Shown piece by piece: positions 1 to 10,858 of a DNA stretch of 64,000 bases. The notes beneath the pieces were generated by a model. That model was not told the DNA's origin. It saw only the letters and a list, made by a program, of their open reading frames with translations, and did not search any database. The position numbers were made by a program, and so were the translations under genes. The stretch is taken from NCBI GenBank assembly GCA_014607495.2, contig CP053153.1, forward strand, positions 6,820,001 to 6,884,000, in the 5' to 3' direction. This DNA is from Carposina sasakii (taxonomy: Eukaryota; Arthropoda; Insecta; Lepidoptera; Carposinidae). How positions within the stretch are numbered: position 1 is the first letter of the stretch; the number at the start of each line of letters is the position of its first letter.

Positions 1-354
1 CAAAAGAAGCAATGGACCAGAATAACCCAAGGGTTTCTTTTATTATATTTCTCTCTTTCTCTTTATTTGTTTTCTAATACGAATAGGCGGAATTTCAATA
101 ACAGAAGTTTTCTTCGATCTTTCCCTCCTTTGGTATTAGTATTAAATAAAACGCTGTGACTAATTTGTATTATTGTTGGTGCCTATAGGACAGTTTATAT
201 CATGTAGATGTTTCCTATTAATAATGGATTGTGCTTACATGTCATATATTACTTAAGTATTTATAATTTGGTTTGCAGATTTCTTGTAAATTGTACTTGT
301 TGATATAATGCGTACGCCTGTTGCATGTACCTAGATACATTACATCTATACATA
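1..354. other. AT-rich non-coding sequence
   Basis: No coding signal or recognisable repeat. The stretch opens with a pyrimidine-rich run (TTTATT and CTCTTT words) and then becomes ordinary AT-rich sequence up to the repeat that starts near 355. Confidence 0.5.
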
Positions 355-690
355 TAATAAAAATGTAACGGATCGCTGTCTGTATATGGAAGATATACGA
401 GTATGAGAAAAAAATATTATAGAATACCTTTATCAACGCAATGATACCCAAAACAATTTTTGTCTCTTTGTCTGTGCGTTTGTGCACGCTAATCTCAGAA
501 ACGGCTGAACCGATTTCGATGCAGTTTTCAAGAATATATTGTGACAGGTCCCACTTAACATATAGGCTACTTTTTATCCCGGGAAAATGTTTTCATCCCG
601 GGAAAATGTTTTCATCCCGTATAATTTCGACATTTTGTTTTTTCTGTAGTCCACGCGGACGGAGTCGCGGGCGTCCACTAAAATATAGTC
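355..690 (+). repeat. Lepidopteran non-autonomous interspersed repeat, copy 1
   Basis: This segment matches 43985-44316 almost throughout. Shared blocks include ATGTAACGGATCGCTGTCTG, the stretch around CTGAACCGATTTCGATGCAG, GACAGGTCCCACTTAACATA, and the end GCGGACGGAGTCGCGGGCGT. Copy 1 carries a short tandem duplication of the CCCGGGAAAATGTTTTCAT unit near 588-620. It also has a six-base ACGAGT insertion relative to copy 2 at about 399-404. No protein is encoded. The GTCCAC end is of a type very common in Lepidoptera; assignment to Helitron-like or SINE-like elements is inference. Confidence 0.7.
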
Positions 691-890
691 TTTGTGATTT
701 TCAAAACATTCAATTAGAAGGTACCTACAGTATCTATTTAAAGCAATAAGAATTTATACGTGTTTTAGAGATATCTACAAAAATTAGAATATCGTCAATT
801 TCATCTCTAATAAAATAGTTTCACTTGACAACTTTACCATACTATATATGCAAAGAACCATGACAACACTTCATAAATACTCACTACACA

Positions 891-1020
891 CTATCCAACT
901 GGACCGTGGACCTGATCAGGATTGTACCCAGGTGGAGCGAGGCGCCGCGGCGGTGGAGCGCCCGGGGTGCGTCCCGGAGGCCTATCCGAAGGCCCCCGGT
1001 GTCCGCTAGGAGACGGACTA
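891..1020 (-). CDS. Candidate proline-rich terminal coding exon of an unidentified gene
   Basis: On the minus strand a pyrimidine-rich tract ending TTCCAG (1021-1026) is followed by a GC-rich block in an AT-rich surround. If one base completes a split codon, the next 42 codons read as a proline/arginine/glycine-rich tail, beginning SPSPSGHRGPSDRPPGRT and ending GYNPDQVHGPVG, then stop TAG at 891-893. Composition, sudden GC rise and acceptor all suggest a real last exon. I recognise no family. It is antisense to the dunce-like gene, so it would be a neighbouring or nested gene. The other minus frame is also open through the block, so the frame is not certain. No good polyadenylation signal was found close downstream. 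Confidence 0.38.
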
Positions 1021-1535
1021 CTGGAAGGTATAGGATAATACCCAATGTGTCAATTTCATACATTAAGAGCTTATGATTCCATACTAGGTCTGCTAAAGTA
1101 AAAATAAGACGTGAGAAATAATTATTATAATTCAATAATTACTATAACTTGTTCCTATTCTATAGGTAGTATCCCTTTACTCGTGGTACTTGCTTAATTT
1201 ATTAAGTAGCATGTTATTAAGCATCTATAAATAGCAGGACGATGACAGATTGCACTTTGAAAGGGATCGAGGATGTCGTGGCCGTTGATAACCGACAAAG
1301 CCAAAGGCAAACCGCTCTAAAAGGTTCCCTGACGGTATTGTCTTTTTTATTTCAGCTGACTAGAACTATCAGAAAATATTATAAAAATTTAACTTATAAA
1401 CAGCAATGTATTTCGCATCATTGCTTTATAATTCATATTATGTAAAGGGACAAGGTCGTAGTAGAATCGTAGTTCGTAGCCATGTGCTACGAAAAGCGAT
1501 CTCGAGGAAATCGACTTATCTAGTATTCGACTTAC

Positions 1536-1556
1536 ATCGCGGCGGCGTACCGTAAT
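1536..1556 (-). CDS. Possible 21-nt micro-exon upstream of the proline-rich exon
   Basis: On the minus strand TTTTCAG (1557-1563) is followed by 21 GC-rich bases and then GTAAGT (1530-1535), a consensus donor. Its length is a multiple of three, and joined to the exon at 1020-891 it would read LRYAAA and then complete an isoleucine codon. Micro-exons this small arise by chance, so this is only a candidate. Confidence 0.15.
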
Positions 1557-1626
1557 CTGAAAATCTTACTATAATATTGAATCATAGTCTGATAAACATC
1601 TCCAAGATTTCGTTATGATGTTATAA

Positions 1627-3039
1627 TCACTTAAATTAATATATTATCACCATATTATAAACTGTCTACAGGCGATAATTGATAGGTTTGATGTACATAG
1701 TACAGAATATGAAGAAGCTCTTCAACAAATAAAATTGCAAAAATCTCAATTGCTTGCGGCTCATGATGAGATTTTAGAATTAAGAAAGGTCATACAAGAT
1801 AGGCAAACTGCACAGACTGTTAGTCTTTATGAGGAGCTAGTATCTGACGCCCCTAACCTGGTAACTGCTGCAAGCCAATGTGCACCCAAGATCATCATAG
1901 ATCTAACTTGTGATGAATCAATTAACAGCACAAATAATCATGATCATTCTTGCAGCAAGAACAAGGTTAAAAAATACTGTAAATTAAATAGATTTATTAA
2001 AAAGACTCAAAAAATAGTGGGTAAAAATAAATTTTTCATAAAAAATGTAAAATATAATAGAGAAAGAATCAGTTTGCTTGATGAGATTGATTCTCTTTCA
2101 GCGGCATCAAGAAGCACAACAACTGAGTATGAGACCATTATTCACCAACTACAGGAGGAATTAAGTAGTCTACAAGTCTCTTTAGACTACATTACCAACA
2201 AATATAATAGCTCACAAAATGAAATACGGGAGCACACTCTGGCAATGACGGAGTTGATTGATCTCTGTAATTATAATGAACAGAGGTTTGAATCACTTAC
2301 AAGGTCCAGCACTTTGTCATGCTCATGCAATATACCTACACTGAATGTGCAGTCGGAGAGTGGTTCCGTTTTGTCTACACCGGTGAAAAACAGTCTCACA
2401 CCAAGTAATAATAATATTGAAAACTATTGTATTTCCAATTCTGAGGACACTCGGTCTCAGCCTCAAATGGTGATATTCTCTGACAGCATAGGTAAGGGTT
2501 TAGGTCAGCTTATCAACCAATTTCAATGCCCATCAGGATCAGTATTAAACTACTGCATGCCTGATGCTCCTTTAAACTACATATTAAACAAAATAAAATT
2601 GTATAAATTTTCCATAAATACAACTCTTGTACTACTGATTGGCAACAGGAAAGGTTTGAATTGTAGGGCAGGTGTGGATAAATTGTATCAAGTTTTAAAT
2701 AACATTAAAGTTCACAAAGTAATTTTGTTTACACTGCCCTACAGTAATGGTTGGCCACAGGCAGAAAATACTCATAGATATAGATTAAATAAATTGATGT
2801 CAACAGTGGCATACTATTGTCCAAATATTACATTACTGGACATCAATTTATCAATGAAATGTTCATACATGAGTAAACATAAATATTGTTTATCTAATTA
2901 TAATTTAAGACAGGTAGCAAATATGCTACATAATCGCATGTCTATTCCAGCCATAAATTTGGCTCCTCTAAATAGTTTTTTAACTTCTCAATATGTTGGG
3001 AAAAATATTATCACTTTGGATTCTAATCCAAAAAACTAA
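1627..3039 (+). pseudogene. LINE ORF1 (coiled coil plus SGNH-hydrolase-like domain), 5'-truncated
   Basis: The frame is open from the left junction (last upstream stop TAA at 1624-1626) to the stop at 3037-3039. No ATG lies in its first part, so the protein start is missing. From TTG at 1735 it is 434 codons. Two heptad-like stretches (about residues 1-25 and 110-185, with LLDEIDSL and HQLQEELSSLQ) predict coiled coil. From about residue 245 an SGNH-like fold starts with VIFSDSIGKGLG (block I, catalytic Ser in the DS pair) and continues with VLLIGNRKG. ORF1 proteins of CR1/L2-related LINEs often carry such an esterase-like domain and bind the element RNA. ORF2 follows after 71 bases. Confidence 0.75.
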
Positions 3040-3110
3040 CCATTAAGACAACAGAGGTCAGCTCTTGCAAAAATAATATTGTAGACAATAAATGTAAAAG
3101 TAAACTAAAT

Positions 3111-5936
3111 ATGAATATTGTACACCAAAATATTCAAGGCTTGCCATTAAAGGAGCTAGAAGTTGAGTTGTTCATGACTTGTTATGACATTGACATTTTT
3201 TGTATTACTGAACACTGGTTACAGGATCATCAACTCATGTTCAACTTCAATAACCACCACATAGTAAGCTCCTATAATAGGGTTAACTTCATAAGAGGAG
3301 GCTCTTTAATATTAGTAAACAAAAACCTTAAATGTAAGGAAAGAAAAGACATTGTGAGTCTCTCAGTTGAAAGAGAAACCGAACTAGCTTGTGTTGAGGT
3401 TGAACAATTCATAGTTGTTAGTGTATACAGCCCCCCATGTGCTAATTATGACCGCTTTTCGATTACAATGGAGGAAGTTTTATCTAAAGTCATAAATTCT
3501 GGCAAAGAAATTATCATATGCGGAGACTTCAATACGGACATATTAGTAGGGTCTTCTGCCAGCTTGAGATTTTTAAATTTATTTCAATCTTTTAACTTAT
3601 GTAATTTGTTTTGTGAACCAACAAGAATTACGGACACTACTGCTACATGTTTAGATAATATTTTTACAAATATAAAACCCGAATACAGTAAATTAATAGA
3701 CAATTTTGACTCAGATCACAGGGGACAGTTAGCCTCTTTTCCAGTCAAGTCACATAAGGTAACAAAACAAAAGATAATTTATGTGCCAATTACATCTAAT
3801 CGAATGGAATCATTTAGGGGCAAGGTTACGGGAAGATTACAAGACTTACACTACAATGAAAATCCCAACATATTGTATAGCTCGATATTTAGTCTCATAT
3901 TAACTGAGTTTAATAAAGTATTTTTAACAAAATCTATTACTATAAGTAATCGTTTAGTTTTTAGCGAGTGGGCCACACCTGGCATATATAAGAGCAGAGA
4001 ACGTTTATATAATCTTTATAGCGAAAAAACGTTTAACCACAGCTCAGCCTTCAAGGAGTATGTCAAACAGTATTCTAAGTTATTTAAACGTGTTTGTAAC
4101 AACGCAAAATCAAATTTTGTAAAAAATAAAATTAAACAATCTACCAATAAGATTAAAACCACTTGGAATATAATTAACAGTGAGACCGGAAGAAATGCCG
4201 TTCGAGATTCCAGCTTTAGCTTAGTGATTGATGGAGTTAACATAAAATCTCACTCTGAGGTAGCCGCAGCTTTCCAAAACTTCTTTGACAGTATACCTCA
4301 TTCAGCAACAAAAGACCTTAACTCGTCCCCTGAGGTCGCTGCATCTTTGCTCAAAAACAGTGTAACAGCGTGTGAAAGGGATTTTGCATTTTCCTATGTT
4401 AACTACAAAGATATAATTAAAACTTTTAAATCCATCTACTCCAAAAAAACCGCTGACCTATGGGGCCTATCGGTGAAAACGTTAGGTTCAATAATAGATG
4501 TAATAAGTACTCCGCTAGCAAGCGTTTTTAATAATTGTATAGACAAAGGAGTTTTTCCTGATTTAATGAAACATAGTAAAGTTATTCCGTTGTTCAAGTC
4601 AGGAGAATCTTCTGATCCAGGTAACTTTCGCCCGATATCAGTACTCCCAACAATCAGTAAAATCTTTGAAAAACTAATTTTAGAACAATTGTCCAGGCAC
4701 TTCGATAATAACAATATTTTTAGCAATAAGCAGTATGGCTTCACCAAGGGGCGGTCTACTATCGACGCGGGAGTTGAGTTGTTAAGACACATTGTCGACG
4801 CTTGGGAGGAGTCACATGACGCACTGGGAGTGTTCTGTGACTTGTCAAAAGCGTTTGATTGTGTCCACCATGAAATTTTAATTCGAAAATTAGAACATTA
4901 TGGTATACGGGGTGGGGCCCTCTATCTTCTGATGTCCTATTTGAACGATAGGATTCAGAAGGTAGATGTGAACGGAAAACGATCACCGGGATCGCGCGTC
5001 ACAATAGGTGTCCCACAAGGTTCTATCCTTGGTCCGTTTCTTTTCCGTATTTATATAAATGATTTGCCATACTTTGTAGGTAATGAGCATGAAATAGTAT
5101 TGTTTGCAGATGACACCTCCTTACTATTTAAAGTAAAGAGGCAGCTCATCGTATATGACGTGGTGAACAGTGCTCTCTCTAAAGTGTTATATTGGTTTAG
5201 TAATAATAATCTTGTCCTTAATAGTAGGAAAACGAAATTAATAAAATTTTCTACTCCCAACGTGAAACAAGTTAGATCTGATGTTTACATAGGCGACGAG
5301 AGACTGGATCAAGTGGATTCGACTGTTTTCTTGGGCATAACTTTGGATGCCAAATTACAATGGGGTCCTCACATTGAAAAACTAAGTAAGAAACTTAGTT
5401 CTGCAGCCTATGCAGTTAAGAGAATTCGTCTACTGACAGATGTCGAGACTGCTAGAATTGTTTATTTTAGCTATTTCCATAGTATAATGACATACGGTAT
5501 TTTATTATGGGGAAGCGCAGCTGATTGGGAGTCAATATTTATCTTACAAAAAAGAGCTGTCCGTGCAATTCTAAACTTAGGGTCCAGGGTCACATTACGT
5601 GAGAAATTTAAAGAATTGAATATAATGACTTTAGCTTCGAATTATATTTATGAAAATTTATTATACGTTCATAAGAATTTAGATAAATTTAATAAAATGT
5701 CTGATGTGCACAAAATAAATACAAGAGGTAAGAACAGACTTGTTGCTCATGTGTCCCGTCTCCGCAAAGTCAGTAAATCATTCATGGGTCAATGTATACT
5801 TTTCTACAACAAGCTTCCAGATACACTCAAAGAGCTACCTATCTGCAAATTTAAAAATATTGTGAAGAAAAAACTTTGCATGAAAGAATATTATACAGTA
5901 TTAGAATATTTAAATGATAGCGAGCCATGGAAGTGA
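3111..5936 (+). CDS. LINE ORF2: apurinic endonuclease plus reverse transcriptase
   Basis: A 941-residue protein that nicks genomic DNA and copies its own RNA at the nick. The N-terminal endonuclease shows VHQNIQGL, TEHWL, IICGDFNTD and SDHRG in family order (about residues 4-210). The reverse transcriptase follows: FRPISVLPTISKIFEKLI, YGFTKGRST, FCDLSKAFDCVHHEIL, GVPQGSILGPFLF, and the catalytic LFADDTSLLF (F665-A-D-D668), then FLGITLDAKLQW. The C-terminal tail ends YYTVLEYLNDSEPWK, typical of Jockey/CR1-like elements in arthropods. There is no stop or frameshift, and the length fits a full ORF2. I choose the ATG at 3111 because IVHQNIQGL begins right after it. It is a mobile-element protein, not a host gene. 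Exact clade is inference. Confidence 0.93.
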   Translation: MNIVHQNIQGLPLKELEVELFMTCYDIDIFCITEHWLQDHQLMFNFNNHHIVSSYNRVNFIRGGSLILVNKNLKCKERKDIVSLSVERETELACVEVEQFIVVSVYSPPCANYDRFSITMEEVLSKVINSGKEIIICGDFNTDILVGSSASLRFLNLFQSFNLCNLFCEPTRITDTTATCLDNIFTNIKPEYSKLIDNFDSDHRGQLASFPVKSHKVTKQKIIYVPITSNRMESFRGKVTGRLQDLHYNENPNILYSSIFSLILTEFNKVFLTKSITISNRLVFSEWATPGIYKSRERLYNLYSEKTFNHSSAFKEYVKQYSKLFKRVCNNAKSNFVKNKIKQSTNKIKTTWNIINSETGRNAVRDSSFSLVIDGVNIKSHSEVAAAFQNFFDSIPHSATKDLNSSPEVAASLLKNSVTACERDFAFSYVNYKDIIKTFKSIYSKKTADLWGLSVKTLGSIIDVISTPLASVFNNCIDKGVFPDLMKHSKVIPLFKSGESSDPGNFRPISVLPTISKIFEKLILEQLSRHFDNNNIFSNKQYGFTKGRSTIDAGVELLRHIVDAWEESHDALGVFCDLSKAFDCVHHEILIRKLEHYGIRGGALYLLMSYLNDRIQKVDVNGKRSPGSRVTIGVPQGSILGPFLFRIYINDLPYFVGNEHEIVLFADDTSLLFKVKRQLIVYDVVNSALSKVLYWFSNNNLVLNSRKTKLIKFSTPNVKQVRSDVYIGDERLDQVDSTVFLGITLDAKLQWGPHIEKLSKKLSSAAYAVKRIRLLTDVETARIVYFSYFHSIMTYGILLWGSAADWESIFILQKRAVRAILNLGSRVTLREKFKELNIMTLASNYIYENLLYVHKNLDKFNKMSDVHKINTRGKNRLVAHVSRLRKVSKSFMGQCILFYNKLPDTLKELPICKFKNIVKKKLCMKEYYTVLEYLNDSEPWK

Positions 5937-6885
5937 ATTGTTCTAGCATCCCCAAGTTACGCAATCTATGTTTTACTTTTATATTTAGCTTAGTAGGTAT
6001 AGTTAATATGTGTTGGTGAATGTGACCAGAAGCGCTATAGTGTATCATGCGTGACTTCTTCATTCTAATGTTATTACCAGCTATAGGTATTATATATTTA
6101 AGTTCTGAATGACATGTTAGCTCTTCTATTCACATTTTACCGTCGACTTGTACTATTGTACACAAATATATATTTTTTTATATTTTATAGTTTAGTAGAT
6201 ACTTATTTGACATTGACTTGTACTCTGTGTACACATTTTATTTTTATTTATACAGTTTAAATTTGACATGGACCTGTACTTACTTTGTGTAAGTGGGTAT
6301 GTAATTTATATGAATTTAAATTAATTATGTTATGATAATTGAATTTATACACACTAAATGAGTTAAGTGTTACTATCTGATATCTTATCCAATGTAAGAT
6401 TCTTTTGTTAATATGTTACTTAGTTTTGACTGTGTCGCTGGGAGTTTTCTTGCTATTTCTTCTTCCAAGCAGTGACACTTCACTGAGATAGTGTAACAGT
6501 AATAGTAGAATCATGCGGTGTGTCAGACCTAATGTTGGTTTTGCCATAAAGGAGAACTGTGTAGCAGCTCTTCTGGATTTCATCTTTAGGCGACCTTAAC
6601 TCTTATTCTCCACGTTGGTGGCTATTAGCCCCGAATCGCTAACTTATGCCTGACAGACCGTAACAAATCGCACCTTGGGGTGGTGACCGTTGCCAAAGCA
6701 AAAGCTTTGCGATTTATTTATTTTTGGGTTGTTTAAATTCACCTCCTTTTTTGTTTGGTAGCGGTTTCATTTTTGGGGTGCGAACATAGAAAGTAACATA
6801 TAATTAGACAATCAACAAACAAGTGTTAATGCTTTCATGTTGAATAAATGATTTTGAATTTGAATTGAATTTGAATTGAATATTG
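5937..6885 (+). other. 3' UTR of the LINE
   Basis: Non-coding tail of the element. Its distal 450 bases (GACTGTGTCGCTGGGAG through TTTGGTAGCGGTTTCATTTT) recur at 42731-43186 with only small differences. The 3' terminus is AATAAATGATTTTGAATTTG followed by TTGAATT repeats. Confidence 0.85.
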
Positions 6886-6898
6886 TATGATGTTATAA

Positions 6899-8235
6899 AA
6901 CATAACACAATGCAATAATAAGTATCTTGTTATTGCACTTTATTTCAAAAAAACTTCTGCAGTAGCACTACCGTAACCACCGACCTGTGAAATTAATATA
7001 CAATCTGCCAGTAATAAAAATATAATAAAGTCAGAATGGTTAGCTTAGCTTGAGTCCAGATCCAATTTACTGACTCTTTTATAACAATAACAATTTTAGA
7101 GCAATGTTTTCCACAGACGTAGAGGTCTGAGAATGTTGCCTTTTGTGCAATTAGGCTAAAATTTAGGCTTTTATATGTGCTTTATAAATGTAACCAACAT
7201 CATTAGTTAGTGGAAGACGTAGTATTATTGTTATAATACTTATTTACATAAGTATTAGGAGTTTATAGAAAAACTTCATTTAGGTACATAATATGAATTG
7301 TGATATATATTTATATGTATAACATACATAATCACGATAATGCGATTGAAAAGTGAACACACAAGCCACTACTCCTTTGATATTTTATGATTCCGTAGCC
7401 AAATGCCAAAAAAACGGACTCTACGTCCGGAAACTCTTATAAATTTGTAGTGCTTATAGGTATTTGTCTGTTCGTCCATCCTTATGTCACAACCAGAGAG
7501 AGTAGAAACTTAAATCACACTCTGCGATGTTAATTATCTTGAGCATATTCATTATTATATGTTACTATAGTAGTTACTAGAACCTACTTATATTCCTCAC
7601 TTAGTTTTATGAGATATAAAATACCTATTTATTTGTTATGAGCTCTTTATTGGCTCTACGGTAAAGTGGAAATTCAACATTAAGTTGTTTAAGTGCATAC
7701 CCACAGTGATTCAGGTAAATAAAAATGTTATTACTTATTATATTTTATTTACCAACAGCAGGGTAAAGAGTACTAATGCAACATAACATATTAATATATT
7801 TTGAAATGCATTTCAAAATTTTTATATTGAAGCAAGATTGTATCAAATAATTTAGAATGCAGGAAGATACGAGTAAGCAATTTAACGAGACTCTTATATT
7901 AAGGTTATTTTCAAAAAAAATACTGTTAATGGCGGTGAAGCTCTACCATATTTTTGGCGATAAAAATTATAACAGTTCAACATCAAAGTGATTAATATAA
8001 TCATAGCTACTCCACACTACACTAAGGTTTAATCACCCGTATTTCGTATCTAGCAAAATCAATGCAATAGCAAAAAAATTCGCTGATTGCTTATTACGTA
8101 GCTGGTTTGTTATTACACGGCGAAAATTGTAAAAAATTTGCTGTCGTATTTCTGCCGCTTTACATTTGCAAGATACCTATCTAATCACTCTACGAATTAT
8201 GTACCTCACGGTGATATTCTCATGAGCTAATAACT
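6899..8235. other. Non-coding AT-rich sequence
   Basis: No exon, RNA gene or clear repeat boundary was found. A GCCAAATGCC...CTACGTCCGG stretch near 7395-7430 resembles common genomic repeats but could not be assigned. Confidence 0.5.
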
Positions 8236-9505
8236 AAGATGCCAACCGTCCCGCGTGGCGCGGGACGTCCCGTTTTGAGGGTCTGCGGGACACAAAATGT
8301 CCCGTTTTCAGGTGAATCCTTCCCAGTTGATAAAAATACTATCTTTTAAATGATTATGGCGCAGAGCATGTGATACATAAATCTTGAATGTTAATTTTCA
8401 CAAGAGAGTTCTTAAATATTCAATTATGTAAGTATTAGTTTCATCTACTTGTTACCATTGACGAATCTTCGAATCATTAATGAAACATCCGAATTTATAA
8501 GTAGGTACCTAGTATTTTAAGTGACAAATATTTTTAAAATCAATTTTTTTCAGGTGCCAGTTTGACATAGGTTGATAGAAGCGTTGTTGTAGGGATGAGT
8601 GAATCATTTAATAATACCTCCAATTATTCAATTATTTTTCTGATTTAATAAATTATGTAGAAATGTTTGTAAAAATTATGTAAGCATTTAAAATAAGTAA
8701 AAATTTCCGCGCTCGCTTCGCTCGCGCTTTGGCACTTACAAGCTGAACAACAATGATATTTTTGACGTGAAACGTCTTTAAAATCGCGCCGAAACATACG
8801 GGTACCAGGTTTAAAAACTGGACCGTAACGAAAATATCATCGTACCTTAATAATTAAAAAACTATTAGTCTTAGAAACAAAAATGTGGTGTAAATATTTC
8901 ACTTATATAGTCAGCTCGCTGTTATGACATTGAGTTCGTGTCGGGGTCAAGCGGGGCGGCGGGGGAGGGATACTGCGATAACTGTGCGAAACCGGCGCTC
9001 ACGCTTGTTTCTATTCAGTGTAACTCGTGACTCCGACTTTATAGCGTGGTGATTCTTTCGTGTGTTTGTCAAGTTTTTTTATTAAAATACTTAAAACAGC
9101 GTCCATCTTGTTTTCATTTCAATTTTTTACTTTAAAAGCGATTCGCTAACATAGACGTTTCACGTTAAAACCAACGGCCGTGTGCCCCGACACAGCCCCA
9201 CCCGCTTTTTTGTTTAAGTATTCAAGTTATCCCTGTAATAAAATGCAAAAATTTCGCGTTTGCTTCACTTGCGTTATACAGAACCTACCTATTATAGGGT
9301 GAGTTAAAAAAACCAGAGTGCGCCACTGCTTATAATAATGAAATTAGATCTCTATTTGCTATGGATTATCACGAAATAATAATTTCTTCACGAAAAAATG
9401 TACTAAAATTGACCATTTGTAGGTGTCCCGTTTTTCTTGCTGTGGTCCCGCAAATTTAACCCCGCTGTCCCGCAAATCTGTGTATAAGAGTTGGCAACCC
9501 TACTC
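8236..9505. mobile_element. Possible non-autonomous DNA transposon with GC-rich inverted blocks
   Basis: The edges carry related words in opposite orientation: TGCCAACCGTCCCGC near 8240 and GCGGGACA...AGAGTTGGCA near 9467-9496 (as read on opposite strands). Inside, GACGTGAAACGTCT at 8763 has an inverted counterpart around 9154-9169. GTGTCGGGG near 8938 is inverted near 9189. A GCGCTCGCTTCGCTCGCGCT block (8708) is loosely repeated at 9252. There is no coding frame. The symmetry suggests a MITE or a transposon whose coding part is lost; boundaries and target duplication are uncertain. Confidence 0.4.
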
Positions 9506-10827
9506 ATAACTCTTTGCCTTGTCATCTCACATGCCAACAGCCAACAATAATTCGCAACATTCTTGTCACCGGAAAGCGAATAGTTACAAAGGTTCGACAA
9601 AGGGCATGCATGTCCAAAGGGCCAGTTGATGTCAGAAGGGACGCGGGCCCTTCCGCGAAGGCTACATTCCGGAACTTTCCATCACATTTTTGTCAGTAAA
9701 TGTTAATGCGAACAGGTGATGTAATATGAATATGATTACTTGAATAAATTACATACCGTGAAAGCCTGCGTGTGCGTATTAAGTATTTAATACGGTTTTA
9801 ATACTAGCAAGCAAGATACGTAACGGACTGACATTGTTTTGATTCATACCTATTGATGATGGTAGAAGTGAGATTGTCTGAAATTGCAGATGTAATAATT
9901 AATTCTTATTAGCCATAACGGACTTTTTATCTTCTCTCATATACTATGACACATTTAATTAATTTATCGATGAAGAATCTAAGGCTTAATCACTATTAAG
10001 AAAATATATTTTCAACGTATTCAATTATTTGCCTGAATAACTCTACATTGAAATAATTATTTATCTGCATATTTTAATTACTGCCTAATTATGGGTTCTA
10101 AATAAATATTAATTGGTATTATTGAACCAAGTGGTTGCGGTTTTTCTAATTGCCGTGACATAGATTTTAACTAACGCTCGTATATGTGGTAACTTTTTCC
10201 TAGAGAAGAAGATTGTACTCCTTTGTTTTCTTTGTTTTAGGACTTATTTTTCAATGTTTGAGGATGCTTGAAGTTAAGGTAGAAGATAGAATAACGATAT
10301 AAAATTGTAATCATCATGGTTAGATTTAGATAGGTCATCGTTTTGAATAATGGAGTCGGCGTAATGAGTACTTTCTTAAACGTATCGGGCGACTCTGACC
10401 GCTGCTCTCGGACTACGGTCCGAGTTGACTAATTCGTTTTTATTTATTTATTTTGTCAGGCGACTCGGACCACTCGTAACTTTAACCAAAAATCCATTGT
10501 TTATGTATCACTTTCAATACAGTTAACATAAAAAGTTTTAGAAATAAAACAAATCTATTCAATAATGTTATTATTTAGGTATCTTGGTAGGTGTAAAAGT
10601 CTTAAATGAATTCTATAAGAAAATATCTGTTACTTTCCTACCCAAATTTTGCGTAAACACGAGGTTTTCCAGTTACTACCTAACTACCAGCTGTGGTTTA
10701 TAGACTCAAATGAGAGATATGTATATTCTTTATATGTGAACTAGGTACACAATTATGAAGTGTTGAATTTTTTTTTTATAATGATATAAGTGTATCTACT
10801 ACTTAAATACTAAGTAGGTATATATCT

Positions 10828-10858
<31 letters not shown>

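Larger units (their letters stand above)
1627..6885 (+). mobile_element. Jockey/CR1-type LINE, 5'-truncated, 13-bp target duplication
   Basis: A non-LTR retrotransposon of about 5.26 kb. TATGATGTTATAA occurs immediately before it (1614-1626) and immediately after it (6886-6898), a clear target-site duplication. It carries an ORF1 open from the left junction with no in-frame ATG near its start, so the 5' end is lost. A complete-looking ORF2 and a 3' UTR of about 0.95 kb follow. The 3' end carries AATAAATG and then TTTGAATT-type repeats instead of a long poly(A), as in CR1/Jockey-related elements. The UTR from about 6402 is repeated at 42731-43186. The perfect duplication and open frames suggest recent insertion. 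Confidence 0.9.

Noticed and set aside
9514..9699. Open frame with VRRDAGPSAKATFRNFPSHF
   Set aside because: Composition is suggestive of a mobile-element fragment, but there is no second motif, repeat copy or splice signal in the window to support a call.
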